From assembly GCF_000381265.1 (NCBI RefSeq), contig NZ_KB906271.1:49487-113486 (forward strand): a stretch of 64,000 nt of DNA. The letters are read 5' to 3'. Of the stretch, positions 37,939 to 48,110 are shown in pieces (the stretch's first letter is position 1; every line of letters starts with the position of its first letter). Position numbers and translations under genes: made by a program. This DNA is from Curvibacter lanceolatus ATCC 14669 (GTDB taxonomy: Bacteria; Pseudomonadota; Gammaproteobacteria; Burkholderiales; Burkholderiaceae_C). The notes under the pieces were generated by a model. It ran no database searches. It was not told the DNA's origin and was given only the letters and a program-made list of their open reading frames with translations.

Positions 37939-38243
37939 ATCAAGCTCCTTCGTCAGGCTTGGTCTTGTTTCAAATACCTCGTGGCAGGGTATGCCGCAGG
38001 CTCCGTCCTCACCCCGTTATCCGGCTCTTGGGGCCGGCCCTTCATCGTTCTGGGTTCTTGACTGTTTGCGTCAAGTATATCACTAAGGCCAAATTAAACA
38101 GTCAGGTAAAAATACCGATCAGTCACAATTCAATCAATTGGGTCAATAGTACAAACAAATCGGGCTCCTGACCACCGGTTTCTTACGCCCAGGCAAAGGG
38201 CAGACTCGATGTTTGAACGGGCTTGCCCCCACAGAGTTCCTGA
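37939..38243. other. Intergenic region between iscR and uvrB
   Basis: 305 bp without a gene. It holds the iscR promoter region on the minus strand, with the IscR-like palindrome at 38053-38080 and a further CCTGACTGTTT half-site near 38102. An AT-rich stretch (38075-38160) contrasts with the GC-rich surroundings. No convincing uvrB terminator was found. Confidence 0.7.
38053..38080 (-). promoter_or_regulatory. IscR type-1 operator upstream of iscR
   Basis: The palindrome CTTGACTGTTTGCGTCAAG (38057-38075) with flanking ATA sequence matches the known type-1 IscR site, which has TTGACT and its complement around a short AT-rich centre. On the minus strand it reads into TATACTTGACG. Autorepression by [2Fe-2S] IscR is therefore likely. 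Confidence 0.72.
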
Positions 38244-40367
38244 CTACTTTCGCAAAGGCAGAACGACCACGTTGTCTGAGCCTGCCGCCCCGAAAGCCCT
38301 CTCCCGCAGCAATGCCAACTGGTCTCGCGCCTGGGCCGCCTTCTCGAACTCGAGGTTGCGGGCGTGTTCCAGCATTTCCTTCTCGAGGCGCTTGATTTCG
38401 CGCGCAATATCCTTCTCGCCCATCTCTTCGACGCGGGCTTTTTGCAAGGCAGACTGTTCCAGCTTCTCGGCTTCACGCCCGCTTTTTTCGCTGTAAACGC
38501 CGTCAATCAGGTCTTTGACCTGCTTGACAATGCTTCGCGGTGTGATGCCGTGCGCTTCGTTGTAGGCGATCTGCTTGAGGCGCCGGCGTTCGGTCTCGCC
38601 CATGGCTTTGCGCATGGACTCTGTGATGCGGTCGGCATACAGGATGGCGCGCCCATTCAGATTGCGAGCGGCACGGCCGATGGTCTGGATCAGCGAGCGT
38701 TCGGCACGCAGGAAGCCTTCCTTGTCGGCATCCAGAATGGCCACCAGAGACACTTCCGGGATGTCCAGCCCCTCGCGCAGCAGGTTGATGCCCACCAGCA
38801 CATCGAACACGCCCAGGCGCAGATCCCGCAGGATCTCGACACGCTCAACGGTGTCCACATCACTGTGTAGGTAGCGCACCTTGACGCCGTTGTCCGACAG
38901 GTAATCGGTCAACTGCTCGGCCATGCGCTTGGTGAGGGTGGTGATCAGCACCCGCTCGTTCTTCTCGACCCGGATGCGGATCTCCTGCAACACATCGTCC
39001 ACCTGATGGGTGGCAGGGCGCACCTCGACCACGGGGTCGACCAGGCCCGTGGGGCGCACCACCTGCTCCACCACCTGGCCGGCATGCTCGATCTCGTAGT
39101 TGGCCGGGGTGGCCGACACGAAGATGATCTGGCGCATGCGCTTTTCGAATTCCTCGAACTTCAGGGGCCGGTTGTCCAGCGCCGAGGGCAGGCGAAAACC
39201 GTATTCGACCAACGTGGTCTTGCGTGCCCGGTCGCCGTTGTACATGCCGCCCAACTGGCCGATCAGCACGTGGCTTTCGTCCAGGAACATGATGGCGTCC
39301 TTGGGCAGGTAGTCCGTCAGTGTGGAAGGCGGCTCGCCCGGCGCGGCGCCCGACAGATGCCGGGTGTAGTTCTCGATGCCCTTGCAATGCCCCACCTCGC
39401 TGAGCATTTCCAAGTCGAAACGAGTGCGCTGCTCCAGCCGCTGAGCTTCGACCAGCTTGCCCATGCCCACCAGCTCCTTGAGGCGGCTGGAGAGTTCTTC
39501 CTTGATGGTCTCCACCGCGGCCAGCACCCGATCCCGCGGGGTCACATAGTGGCTGGACGGGTAGACAGTGAAACGCGGGATCTTCTGCCGAATGCGTCCC
39601 GTCAAGGGGTCGAACAACTGCAGTGTCTCGATCTCGTCATCAAACAACTCGATGCGGATCGCCAACTCGCTGTGCTCGGCCGGAAAGATGTCGATGGTGT
39701 CGCCCCGCACACGGAACTTGCCGCGCGAGAACTCCATCTCGTTGCGCTGGTACTGCATGCGGATCAGCTGCGCAATGATGTCACGCTGGCCGAGTTTGTC
39801 GCCCACACGCAGCGTCATCACCATGCGGTGGTAGCTCTCAGGCTCGCCGATGCCGTAGATGGCCGACACCGTGGCCACGATCACCACATCACGCCGCTCG
39901 ATGATGCTTTTGGTACACGACAGCCGCATCTGCTCGATGTGCTCGTTGATGGCCGAGTCTTTTTCGATGAACAGGTCGCGCTGCGGCACATAGGCCTCAG
40001 GCTGGTAGTAGTCGTAGTAGCTGACGAAGTACTCCACCGCGTTCTTCGGAAAGAATTCGCGGAACTCGCTGTACAACTGCGCCGCCAGGGTTTTGTTGGG
40101 CGCAAACACGATGGCCGGCCGCCCCAGGCGAGCGATCACATTGGCCATCGTGAAGGTCTTGCCCGACCCTGTGACCCCCAGCAAGGTCTGGAACACCTCG
40201 CCGTCTAGCACGCCATCAACCAACTGGTTGATGGCGGTGGGCTGATCACCCGCTGGCGGGTAGGGCTGGAACAGCTCAAAGGGCGAGCCGGGGAAAGACA
40301 CAAACTCGCCCTGGTGTGCCGGCGCGGTATCGGGATGATCAACTTCGGTGGGTTCAGACATGGGCAT
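38244..40367 (-). CDS. uvrB: UvrABC excinuclease subunit B
   Basis: 707 residues; ATG 40361 two codons later is an alternative start and neither has a clear ribosome binding site. Walker A is [13 protein letters not shown], the beta-hairpin region is [15 protein letters not shown], helicase motifs include MFLDESHV and [13 protein letters not shown], and the UVR motif at the C-terminus ([19 protein letters not shown]) binds UvrC. It verifies DNA damage and positions UvrC in nucleotide excision repair. It is divergent from the aminotransferase gene. Confidence 0.97.
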   Translation of the reverse strand: MPMSEPTEVDHPDTAPAHQGEFVSFPGSPFELFQPYPPAGDQPTAINQLVDGVLDGEVFQTLLGVTGSGKTFTMANVIARLGRPAIVFAPNKTLAAQLYSEFREFFPKNAVEYFVSYYDYYQPEAYVPQRDLFIEKDSAINEHIEQMRLSCTKSIIERRDVVIVATVSAIYGIGEPESYHRMVMTLRVGDKLGQRDIIAQLIRMQYQRNEMEFSRGKFRVRGDTIDIFPAEHSELAIRIELFDDEIETLQLFDPLTGRIRQKIPRFTVYPSSHYVTPRDRVLAAVETIKEELSSRLKELVGMGKLVEAQRLEQRTRFDLEMLSEVGHCKGIENYTRHLSGAAPGEPPSTLTDYLPKDAIMFLDESHVLIGQLGGMYNGDRARKTTLVEYGFRLPSALDNRPLKFEEFEKRMRQIIFVSATPANYEIEHAGQVVEQVVRPTGLVDPVVEVRPATHQVDDVLQEIRIRVEKNERVLITTLTKRMAEQLTDYLSDNGVKVRYLHSDVDTVERVEILRDLRLGVFDVLVGINLLREGLDIPEVSLVAILDADKEGFLRAERSLIQTIGRAARNLNGRAILYADRITESMRKAMGETERRRLKQIAYNEAHGITPRSIVKQVKDLIDGVYSEKSGREAEKLEQSALQKARVEEMGEKDIAREIKRLEKEMLEHARNLEFEKAAQARDQLALLRERAFGAAGSDNVVVLPLRK

Positions 40368-40514
40368 GCTTGAAAAGTGGAAAAGGCCGTCGTGACAGCT
40401 GCCAAGCCGCCCTGGACAACCCAGGTGGCGGCCTGCGGCTAAAATTCAAACCAATCCGCCAGCCTAACCGAGGCGGCCGATTGACGCTACTGACAACCTT
40501 CAAGGACTTCTTTC

Positions 40515-41711
40515 ATGTCTCTCTTCACTGCCGTCGAGATGGCTCCTCGCGATCCGATCCTGGGCCTCAACGAGCAATTCGCAGCCGACACCAACCCCAA
40601 CAAGGTCAACCTCGGCGTGGGCGTCTATTTCGATGACAACGGCAAGCTGCCCCTGCTGCAATGCGTGCAAGCGGCTGAAAAGGCCATGATGGAAAAGCCG
40701 GCAGCGCGCGGCTACCTGCCCATCGACGGCATCGCAGCCTACGACGCCGCCGTGAAGAGCCTGGTGTTCGGCGCCGACAGCGAGCCCGTCACCTCGGGCC
40801 GCGTGGCCACCGTGCAAGGCATTGGCGGCACCGGCGGCCTGAAGATCGGCGCCGACTTCCTGAAGAAGGTCAGCCCCGATGCCAAGGTGCTGATCTCCGA
40901 CCCGAGCTGGGAGAACCACCGCGCGCTGTTCACCAACGCCGGCTTCACGGTCGAGAGCTACGCCTACTACGACGCTGAAAAGCGTGGCGTGAACTTTGAA
41001 GGCATGCTGGCTTCGCTGAACGCCGCCGCCCCCGGCACCATCGTGGTGCTGCACGCCTGCTGCCACAACCCCACGGGTTACGACATCACCGCCGCCCAAT
41101 GGGACCAGGTGATTGCCGTTGTCAAGGCCAAGAACCTGACCCCCTTCCTGGACATGGCCTACCAAGGCTTCGGTCACGGCATTGCCGAAGACGGCGCTGT
41201 GATCGGCAAGTTCGTGGCCGCCGGCCTGAGCTTCTTCGTCTCCACCTCGTTCTCCAAGAGCTTCAGCCTGTACGGCGAGCGCGTGGGCGCCCTGTCGGTG
41301 CTGTGCTCCGACAAGGAAGAGGCCTCGCGCGTGTTGTCGCAGCTGAAGATCGTGATCCGCACCAACTACTCCAACCCGCCCATCCACGGCGGTGCTGTGG
41401 TGGCTGCCGTGCTGGGCAACCCTGAACTGCGCGCCCTGTGGGAAAAGGAACTGGGCGAGATGCGTGTTCGCATCAAGGCCATGCGCCAAAAGCTGGTGGA
41501 CGGCCTGAAGGCCGCCGGTGTACAGCAAGACATGAGCTTCATCACCACCCAGATCGGCATGTTCAGCTACTCCGGCCTGAACAAGGACCAGATGGTGCGC
41601 CTGCGCAGCGAATTCGGTGTGTACGGCACCGACACCGGCCGCATGTGCGTGGCAGCGCTCAACAGCAAGAACATCGACTACGTCTGCCAGGCGATTGCCA
41701 AGGTGATCTGA
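40515..41711 (+). CDS. Aromatic/aspartate aminotransferase (class I, PLP)
   Basis: 398 residues, close to E. coli TyrB/AspC. It starts with the family-typical SLFTAVEMAPRDPILGL. The PLP lysine is K248 in TSFSKSFSLYGERVGAL, and HACCHNPTGYD and the final RMCVAALNSKNI are intact. It transfers amino groups between glutamate and oxaloacetate or aromatic keto acids; sequence alone does not decide between AspC and TyrB. A clear terminator follows. Confidence 0.94.
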   Translation: MSLFTAVEMAPRDPILGLNEQFAADTNPNKVNLGVGVYFDDNGKLPLLQCVQAAEKAMMEKPAARGYLPIDGIAAYDAAVKSLVFGADSEPVTSGRVATVQGIGGTGGLKIGADFLKKVSPDAKVLISDPSWENHRALFTNAGFTVESYAYYDAEKRGVNFEGMLASLNAAAPGTIVVLHACCHNPTGYDITAAQWDQVIAVVKAKNLTPFLDMAYQGFGHGIAEDGAVIGKFVAAGLSFFVSTSFSKSFSLYGERVGALSVLCSDKEEASRVLSQLKIVIRTNYSNPPIHGGAVVAAVLGNPELRALWEKELGEMRVRIKAMRQKLVDGLKAAGVQQDMSFITTQIGMFSYSGLNKDQMVRLRSEFGVYGTDTGRMCVAALNSKNIDYVCQAIAKVI

Positions 41712-41762
41712 AGACGCTGAATCTGCAGGGGCCGAGCTCTCCGCCAAGCCCCTGCCCCTTCT

Positions 41763-41788
41763 AAAAAACCGCCTTCGGGCGGTTTTTT
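41763..41788. terminator. Bidirectional terminator between the aminotransferase and the dioxygenase genes
   Basis: A symmetric hairpin AAAAAACCGCC-TTCG-GGCGGTTTTTT serves the convergent plus-strand aminotransferase and minus-strand dioxygenase genes. Confidence 0.92.
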
Positions 41789-41798
41789 CTTGGCTGAA

Positions 41799-42692
41799 TC
41801 AGCCCCAGACGACCGAGCGCATCGAAATCGAAGCCGATTGGAAATCGGCATTGAACACACGCGGCATCTCGCTGCGCTTGGCCGCCCCTGCGGCATACAG
41901 CAATGGCAGGTAATGCTCATGGGTGGGATGCGCGAGACGGGCCACCTCTCCCTGCCCCTGGAAGTCAACCAAGGCATCCAGTTCGCCGCGCTGCAGATGG
42001 CCCTGCACCCAGGCATCGAACTCACGCGCCCAATCGTAAGCCTGGGTGGCCGGCGCATCGCGTCGGGTGGCACGCAGGTTGTGCACCACGTTGCCGCTGC
42101 CCACGATCAACACGCCACGCTCACGCAAGGCACTCAGTTGCCGACCCAAGGCAAAGTGCTCGGATGCGGGACGCCCGTAGTCCATGCTCAATTGAATGAC
42201 CGGGATGTCCGCCCGCGGAAACATGGATTTGAGAACGGACCAGGTGCCATGGTCAAAGCCCCAACGATCCGGATCAAGTTGCAACTCCGGTGTCAAAATT
42301 CCATCGCGCAGCACCTTGGCCAAGGCGGGAGCACCGGGCGCCGGATACTGCTGATCGAACAAGGCCTGCGGAAAGCCACCGAAGTCGTGGATCGTGCGTG
42401 GCCGGCTCATGGCGGTCAGCCAAAAGCCATCGGTCAGCCAATGGGCCGAGATGCATAGGATCAAGTTCGGCTTCGGGTAACGGCGCCCGAACTCCGCCCC
42501 CAGCTGAGCCCAGGCACGGCTGTAGGCGTTGTCGCCCAAGGCGTTCATGGGGCTGCCGTGGCCTAGAAAGAGCACGGGCATCCGGGGCGTCGCGGGCAGG
42601 GCCGACCATGCCGAAGCCGCGGCCGACCATGACAACAAGGGCGCCGAGGCGCTCAGGCCAGCAAAGGCCGACAAACAGGTTCTGCGCTTCAT
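41799..42692 (-). CDS. DODA-type extradiol dioxygenase (YgiD/LigB family) with export signal
   Basis: 297 residues. After an N-terminal extension, the LigB-type ring-cleavage fold shows its metal histidines in LFLGHGSPMNA, ISAHW and VGSGNVVHNL, plus FDHGTWSVL. E. coli YgiD opens DOPA. The first 28 residues (MKRRTCLSAFAGLSASAP...AASA) look like a Tat or Sec signal peptide, with KRRTCL as a near-Tat motif, unlike cytoplasmic YgiD. The natural substrate is unknown. It is transcribed alone, with its promoter in the 159 bp before phaZ. Confidence 0.88.
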   Translation of the reverse strand: MKRRTCLSAFAGLSASAPLLSWSAAASAWSALPATPRMPVLFLGHGSPMNALGDNAYSRAWAQLGAEFGRRYPKPNLILCISAHWLTDGFWLTAMSRPRTIHDFGGFPQALFDQQYPAPGAPALAKVLRDGILTPELQLDPDRWGFDHGTWSVLKSMFPRADIPVIQLSMDYGRPASEHFALGRQLSALRERGVLIVGSGNVVHNLRATRRDAPATQAYDWAREFDAWVQGHLQRGELDALVDFQGQGEVARLAHPTHEHYLPLLYAAGAAKRSEMPRVFNADFQSASISMRSVVWG

Positions 42693-42851
42693 GGCGCGCT
42701 CAATGGGCAGTTCATCTGGAGCAGATTCGAGACCAACAGAACAGTTCCCTACAGAGAAATTTGACGCAATATTGGTGTTTTCACTCCAGACAAGACTACC
42801 CGATCGCTGGTATATTTGCTGCAGTGCAACATAACGATCTCAGGTCGCCCC

Positions 42852-44300
42852 ATGCTTTATCAGCTCTATGAAACCCAACGCTCCTTGATGGAGCCGTTTG
42901 CCGATTTCGCCCAGGCTGCCTCCAAGCTCTACAGCAACCCGCTGTCGCCCTTGAGCCAGGCCCCCATGGCCCAGCGCGTGTCTGCAGGCTACGACCTGCT
43001 GTTCCGCCTGGGCAAAGACTACGAAAAGCCGGTGTTCGGCATCACCACCGTGGATGTGGATGGCGTGGGTGTGGCCATCCATGAGCGCGTCGAGATCGAC
43101 AAGCCGTTTTGCGAACTGCGCCGCTTCAAGCGCTTCTCGGACGACCCGGCCACCCTGACCAAGCTCAAGGGCCAGCCCGTGGTGCTGATCGTGGCGCCTT
43201 TGTCGGGCCACTACGCCACCTTGCTGCGCGACACCGTGCGCACCATGCTCAAAGACCACAAGGTCTACATCACCGACTGGAAGAACGCCCGCCTGGTGCC
43301 CCTGAGCGAAGGTGAATTCCACCTCGACGATTACATCAACTACGTGCAGGAGTTCATCCGCCACCTGCAGACCACCTATGGCAACTGCCATGTGATCAGC
43401 GTGTGCCAACCCACCGTGCCCGTGCTGGCCGCCGTGTCGCTGATGGCCTCGCGCAAGGAACAGATCCCGCTGTCGATGACCATGATGGGTGGCCCCATCG
43501 ATGCCAGCAAGTCGCCCACCTCGGTGAACAACCTCGCCACCAACAAGAGCTTTGAGTGGTTCGAGAACAATGTGATCTACCGCGTGCCGCACAACTTCCC
43601 AGGGGCTGGCCGACGCGTCTACCCGGGCTTTTTGCAGCACACGGGTTTTGTGGCCATGAACCCCGACCGCCACGCCACCAGCCATTACGACTACTTCAAG
43701 GACCTGATCAAGGGCGACGACGCCAGCGTCGAAGCCCACCGCAAGTTCTATGACGAGTACAACGCCGTGCTCGACATGGATGCCGATTACTACCTGGAAA
43801 CCATCCAGACCGTCTTCCAGGACTTCAAGCTGGTCAAGGGCACCTGGGATGTGCGCAATGAACAGGGTGTGGTTGAACGCGTGCGTCCGCAAGACATCCG
43901 CAACACCGCTCTGCTGACCGTCGAAGGCGAGCTGGACGATATTTCGGGCTCGGGCCAGACCGCCGCCGCCCACGACCTGTGCAGCGGCATCGAATCCACC
44001 CACCGCAAGCACCTGGAAGCCAAGGGCGCGGGCCACTACGGCATCTTCAGTGGCCGCCGCTGGCGCGAGGTGGTGTACCCCACCGTGAAGCGTTTCATCC
44101 TCGACCACCAAAGCGCCGCAACGGCCGCCGCGCAGCCGGTCAGCAAAGCGGTTGTGGTCAGTGCGCCGGCCAAGGTCAGCACGCCCGCCAAGGCTGTGGC
44201 AGAAGCCAGCGCCAAACCCACGGCGCGTGCCAAAACGACCGGTGGCAGCGCCAAGCCGTCGTCCAGCAAGGCCGCACGCGGGCCTTCTGCCAAGGGTTGA
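42852..44300 (+). CDS. phaZ: Intracellular polyhydroxyalkanoate depolymerase
   Basis: 482 residues from ATG 42852 ([15 protein letters not shown]). Alpha/beta hydrolase of the PhaZa1 type: nucleophile cysteine in [13 protein letters not shown], acid in [14 protein letters not shown], and histidine in [13 protein letters not shown]. It degrades storage PHB granules to 3-hydroxybutyrate units. About 60 residues at the C-terminus (from [10 protein letters not shown]) form an Ala/Lys/Pro/Ser tail of PAKxxxPAK type, not needed for the fold and resembling DNA- or granule-binding tails of PHA proteins. The stop lies 7 bases before the rnfB start. Confidence 0.93.
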   Translation: MLYQLYETQRSLMEPFADFAQAASKLYSNPLSPLSQAPMAQRVSAGYDLLFRLGKDYEKPVFGITTVDVDGVGVAIHERVEIDKPFCELRRFKRFSDDPATLTKLKGQPVVLIVAPLSGHYATLLRDTVRTMLKDHKVYITDWKNARLVPLSEGEFHLDDYINYVQEFIRHLQTTYGNCHVISVCQPTVPVLAAVSLMASRKEQIPLSMTMMGGPIDASKSPTSVNNLATNKSFEWFENNVIYRVPHNFPGAGRRVYPGFLQHTGFVAMNPDRHATSHYDYFKDLIKGDDASVEAHRKFYDEYNAVLDMDADYYLETIQTVFQDFKLVKGTWDVRNEQGVVERVRPQDIRNTALLTVEGELDDISGSGQTAAAHDLCSGIESTHRKHLEAKGAGHYGIFSGRRWREVVYPTVKRFILDHQSAATAAAQPVSKAVVVSAPAKVSTPAKAVAEASAKPTARAKTTGGSAKPSSSKAARGPSAKG

Positions 44301-44307
44301 TTGCACG

Positions 44308-44979
44308 GTGCAGGATCTGATCTCGCGCCTACATGCGGCGCTGCCCCAGACCCAGTGCACCCGCTGCGGCTACCCTGATTGCGAGGCCTATGCCACCGCT
44401 GTGGCGCAAGGTGAGGCGGGCATCAACCAATGCCCGCCCGGCGGTGCTGAAGGCGTGGCCCGGCTTGCCGCCATCACGGCCCGGCCGATGTTGCCCCTGA
44501 GCGCCGAACACGGCACCGAGGGGCCGCGCACCGTCGCCTTCATCGACGAGGCCTGGTGCATAGGCTGCACCCTGTGCCTGAAGGCCTGCCCCACCGACGC
44601 CATCCTGGGCAGCAACAAGCAGATGCACACCGTGATCGAGCCCTGGTGCACCGGGTGTGAACTGTGCATTCCGGTCTGCCCGGTGGACTGCATCGAGCTC
44701 GAGGTGGTCAGCGGCGAACGCACCGGCTGGGCCGCCTGGTCAGAGGCCGAGGCGCAAGTCGCCCTGCAACGGTACCGCCAGCATCAAACCCGGCAGGCCC
44801 GCGAAAAAGCCGAGAACGATGCCCGCCTGCAGGCCGAAGCCCAGGCCAAGCTCCAGGACATCAGTGCCCACTCGCGCCTGAGCGACCCCACGCAGCTGGA
44901 ACGCAAACGCGCGCTGATCGAAGCCGCCTTGCAAAAGGCGCGCGCCCGCCGCAACCCAGGCAGCAGCGGCGAAGAATGA
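44308..44979 (+). CDS. rnfB: RnfB/RsxB-type electron transport Fe-S protein
   Basis: 223 residues from GTG 44308, which almost touches the phaZ stop. An N-terminal four-Fe domain has [13 protein letters not shown]...NQCPPGG. Two 4Fe-4S ferredoxin motifs follow ([15 protein letters not shown] and [15 protein letters not shown]), then a charged Ala/Glu/Lys-rich coiled-coil tail of about 80 residues. The N-terminal membrane helix of true RnfB is missing, and no other rnf genes are nearby, as is usual for the betaproteobacterial standalone form, whose partner is unclear. It is probably co-transcribed with phaZ. Confidence 0.9.
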   Translation: MQDLISRLHAALPQTQCTRCGYPDCEAYATAVAQGEAGINQCPPGGAEGVARLAAITARPMLPLSAEHGTEGPRTVAFIDEAWCIGCTLCLKACPTDAILGSNKQMHTVIEPWCTGCELCIPVCPVDCIELEVVSGERTGWAAWSEAEAQVALQRYRQHQTRQAREKAENDARLQAEAQAKLQDISAHSRLSDPTQLERKRALIEAALQKARARRNPGSSGEE

Positions 44980-45006
44980 GCCCCCTTCGCCACTGAGCCC
45001 GCAGGC

Positions 45007-47343
45007 TCAGGCAGCGGCCAGTGATTTGTAGACCCCGCACCCGATGTAAAGCCCGGGCTGCGGCAAAGCCTGCACAAAAGACATCTTGGTCTGCATGCGC
45101 CCTGTGGCGGGGTTGGTGATGTCGTACTCGACCCAACCCGGCGCCGCCCGCGCCCGGTCGATGATGTTGTTGAGCAGCACTTCGCCCTGGATGCCCGGGA
45201 TGTCTTTCACGTTGCTACCCACCTTGGCCGGATTGCCGCCAAAGGCCCGGTAGGCCCCCGCCTCGTCCAGCACAAACACGTACATGTCACGGTCATGGAA
45301 GGGCTGGGCCGGATCGGTGATCTGGCGCATCAGTTGATCCACCGACATCCCCTGCCCCAACTGCACAGCACGCTGCACCAAGGCCTCGGCCTCTTCGGCA
45401 GTGCCCTGCTGCAGGGCGAAAGAGGCCACCGAGGCCGACAAGGTGGCAGCCCGGTGCTCCAGCAAAGAGGTCTCCTGCACCGAGGACTCCACCATCTGGG
45501 CATTGCGCTGGGTGATCTGGTCCAGTTGCTGAATGGCCAGGGTGATCTCGCTCAGGCTGGCACTTTGTTCGGTACTCAGGGCCGAGATTTCGGCCATGCT
45601 GCTGGCCACCGAGCGAATGCCTTCGGTGATGTTGCCGATGCTGGCGCCCGCGGCGCGAATGAGCGAAACACTGCCCTCCACCTGCTCGGACGACGCACTG
45701 ATCAATTGCCGGATCTCGCGCGCCGAAGCGGCCGAGCGTTGGGCCAGCGACCGCACCTCGGCCGCCACCACGGCAAAGCCGCGACCTTGCTCACCCGCCC
45801 GAGCCGCCTCCACGGCCGCATTGAGCGCCAGGATGTTGGTCTGAAAGGCCAGGCTGTCGATCACACCGATGATCTCGCTCATCTTGTGGGCGCTTTGCTG
45901 CATGCCCTCGACAGAGGCCACGGCACGCGACATGGCCGAGGCCCCCGACTCGGCATCGTCACGCACCTGCGCCGCGCGGGCGTTGGCCTGCTGGGCAATG
46001 CCCGCGTTGTGCTCCACCGTGCTGGCCAGCTCTTCGACGCTGGCCGCCGTCTGTTCGAGGTTGGCGGCCTGCTGCTCGGTGCGGTCCGACAAGTCCTTGC
46101 TGCTGACCGCCAGGCTGCCGCCGGCATGGGACACCAGGGCCGAGTTGCTGCGCACATCGGCCACCATGCCCGACAGGGTCTGCGACATGGCCCGCATCAA
46201 CTGGGCCAGCTCACCCAACTCATCGCGCCCCTGCACGGCCAGCTTGACCTGCAGATTGCCCTCGGCCAAGTGGTGCATCACATCGATCATGGCGCGGAAA
46301 CTCAGCACAAAGCTGCGGTAGAACGACACCAGCAGGTACAACAACAAGGCAATGCCGAGCACCGTGACCCCAAGCGCCGTGTTGCGCTGCAGGGTCAGGG
46401 TACTCACGCGATCCTGGAGCAGGCTGCCAATGGTGCCCAAGACCTTGTTGCCCAGGGCCTGGGCGTCACCAATGGCCTTGGTACCACTGGCAAAGAAATC
46501 GCTGGCCTGCAGGCGTGGCTCGCTCAGTTCACCCGAGGCCGGGAAAGCCTGCCGGGCCAGGCGTGCAAAATCATTGCTGCTGGCCAGCGTTTCGCCCACC
46601 GGGCCCAGATCAGCCTGGCGCCGTTGCAGGGTCTGCAGGGCAAACTCGACATCCCGCAGCTCCCCTCCCAGGTTGTCCAGCATCATGTGCATGCGCCCGA
46701 TGCTCAGCGCAGAGGGCTGTGCCTGGGTCAGCAGGCCCGCACCGCTGCCGCGAACCAGACCCAGTCGCTCTGTCCAGGGGATGACGCGCGACACGCTCAT
46801 GTCGATCAGCAGGTAGGTCACCGGGTCGGGGTCAAACAGCAGGCCGGAGTGTTCGGCCGTCTCATAGGCCATGCGGCGCAAGTCGTCGATCACCGCCGAA
46901 TGCTCCGCAAAGCTCGCCGCTGCGGCACCTTGGCGCAACTGAGGCAGTCGCTCAAGACGAGGCTGGATGCGGCTCCAGGTGCTGTTCATGTTCAAGGCAC
47001 CCTGGCTTTGCACGGCGGCATGCACCTCGGCCATGGCCTGCTTCAAACGTTCGGCCGTCTGCTCCAACGCAGGGGTGACCGACGCATTGCCCGACAGCAG
47101 GATGTTCATCTGCCCCCGGTGGGTCTGCGTCAAAGTCACCAGTCGCACCACAGGCGCCAGCACCTGAACACCGGCCTGCTCCCCCTGAATGAACTGGATA
47201 TCGTCATGAAAGCGCTGCAACAACTGCACGCACACCAGCAACAAGGGCACCAGCAGCATGGCGGAGAGCAACAGCAACTTGGCCGGCAGGCGCATGCGCG
47301 ACATCAAGGCCACACCGGGTCCCCAGAAAGAAAGCGTTCTCAT
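45007..47343 (-). CDS. Methyl-accepting chemotaxis protein with C-terminal Cache-like domain
   Basis: 778 residues from ATG 47343, with AAGGGGA 9 bases upstream. A first membrane helix is at about 17-38 ([19 protein letters not shown]), then a roughly 280-residue periplasmic helical sensor and a second helix ([19 protein letters not shown]). HAMP and the signalling hairpin ([20 protein letters not shown]) follow. After the signalling part there is a further 110-residue domain ([16 protein letters not shown]...[15 protein letters not shown]...[11 protein letters not shown]) that looks like a single Cache fold, here cytoplasmic. This C-terminal sensor is unusual. The gene converges on rnfB. Confidence 0.9.
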   Translation of the reverse strand: MRTLSFWGPGVALMSRMRLPAKLLLLSAMLLVPLLLVCVQLLQRFHDDIQFIQGEQAGVQVLAPVVRLVTLTQTHRGQMNILLSGNASVTPALEQTAERLKQAMAEVHAAVQSQGALNMNSTWSRIQPRLERLPQLRQGAAAASFAEHSAVIDDLRRMAYETAEHSGLLFDPDPVTYLLIDMSVSRVIPWTERLGLVRGSGAGLLTQAQPSALSIGRMHMMLDNLGGELRDVEFALQTLQRRQADLGPVGETLASSNDFARLARQAFPASGELSEPRLQASDFFASGTKAIGDAQALGNKVLGTIGSLLQDRVSTLTLQRNTALGVTVLGIALLLYLLVSFYRSFVLSFRAMIDVMHHLAEGNLQVKLAVQGRDELGELAQLMRAMSQTLSGMVADVRSNSALVSHAGGSLAVSSKDLSDRTEQQAANLEQTAASVEELASTVEHNAGIAQQANARAAQVRDDAESGASAMSRAVASVEGMQQSAHKMSEIIGVIDSLAFQTNILALNAAVEAARAGEQGRGFAVVAAEVRSLAQRSAASAREIRQLISASSEQVEGSVSLIRAAGASIGNITEGIRSVASSMAEISALSTEQSASLSEITLAIQQLDQITQRNAQMVESSVQETSLLEHRAATLSASVASFALQQGTAEEAEALVQRAVQLGQGMSVDQLMRQITDPAQPFHDRDMYVFVLDEAGAYRAFGGNPAKVGSNVKDIPGIQGEVLLNNIIDRARAAPGWVEYDITNPATGRMQTKMSFVQALPQPGLYIGCGVYKSLAAA

Positions 47344-47545
47344 TGCAATGTGTCCCCTTGGTGTGCTGTCACTTTTTAGATGGTCGGATTTTGTAATGCG
47401 AGCCTGTGTCCAAACTGACAGAACCTGAGCCAAACTCTCAGGACAAACCCGCGTTCAGTGATTAAATTGCGATCTCAAATGAAATTCAAGTGTTTTTTTA
47501 TCAATTAAATCTGTTTCTATGGAATCTGAGGTGCTGCTTCGGTGT

Positions 47546-47579
47546 AAAAAAAAGCCACCCACGCAGGTGGATGGCTTTT
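47546..47579 (-). terminator. Terminator of the propionyl-CoA/methylmalonyl-CoA operon
   Basis: A 10-bp stem with one mismatch (AAAGCCACCC / GGATGGCTTT) around an 8-base loop is followed on the minus strand by a run of T. It lies about 30 bases past the epimerase gene. Confidence 0.8.
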
Positions 47580-47609
47580 GAACTCTGCGCCTGCAGGCGC
47601 TACGCGCGA

Positions 47610-48095
47610 TCAGACCGAGGGTGATGCCGCCAGCGCTGCAAAGGCCTTCACCACCTCCTGCGGGGCCTGCACCAGTTCGATCAGCACGCCCTCGCCCGAG
47701 ATCGGAAACTCCTCGTTGCCCTTGGGGTGCAAAAAGGTGATGTCGAAGCCGGCCGCGCCGCGACGGATACCGCCGGGGGCAAAGCGCACGCCTTGGGCGC
47801 TCAACCAATCCACCGCCGCCGGCAGGTCATCGATCCACAAGCCCACGTGGTTCAGCGGTGTGGCATGAACGGCCGGCTTCTTGTCCGGGTCCATGGGCTG
47901 CATCAGGTCGACCTCGACCTTGAACGGCCCCTCGCCGATGGCGCAGATGTCTTCATCCACGTTCTCGCGCTCGCTCTTGAAGGTGCCGGTCAGGGTCAGG
48001 CCCAGCATGTCCACCCAGAGCTTTTGCAGCCGGGTCTTGTCAGGCCCGCCGATGGCGATCTGCTGGATGCCCAGCACTTTGAAGGGTCGGTTCAT
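47610..48095 (-). CDS. VOC-family protein, probable methylmalonyl-CoA epimerase
   Basis: 161 residues, two glyoxalase-fold repeats. Metal-ligand candidates are QQIAIG at the start, [18 protein letters not shown] and the last strand VLIELVQAP. It would interconvert (R)- and (S)-methylmalonyl-CoA between propionyl-CoA carboxylase and the mutase. The assignment rests on the fold plus position at the end of a pcc-mcm operon, 15 bp behind pccA. Another lactoylglutathione-lyase-like activity cannot be excluded. Confidence 0.82.
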   Translation of the reverse strand: MNRPFKVLGIQQIAIGGPDKTRLQKLWVDMLGLTLTGTFKSERENVDEDICAIGEGPFKVEVDLMQPMDPDKKPAVHATPLNHVGLWIDDLPAAVDWLSAQGVRFAPGGIRRGAAGFDITFLHPKGNEEFPISGEGVLIELVQAPQEVVKAFAALAASPSV

Positions 48096-48110
48096 GGCTC
48101 AAGCCTCCGC

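Noticed and set aside
47344..47545. Possible small gene between the chemoreceptor and epimerase genes
   Set aside because: This stretch is only the chemoreceptor promoter side and the operon terminator; no frame has a start with a ribosome binding site and protein-like composition.
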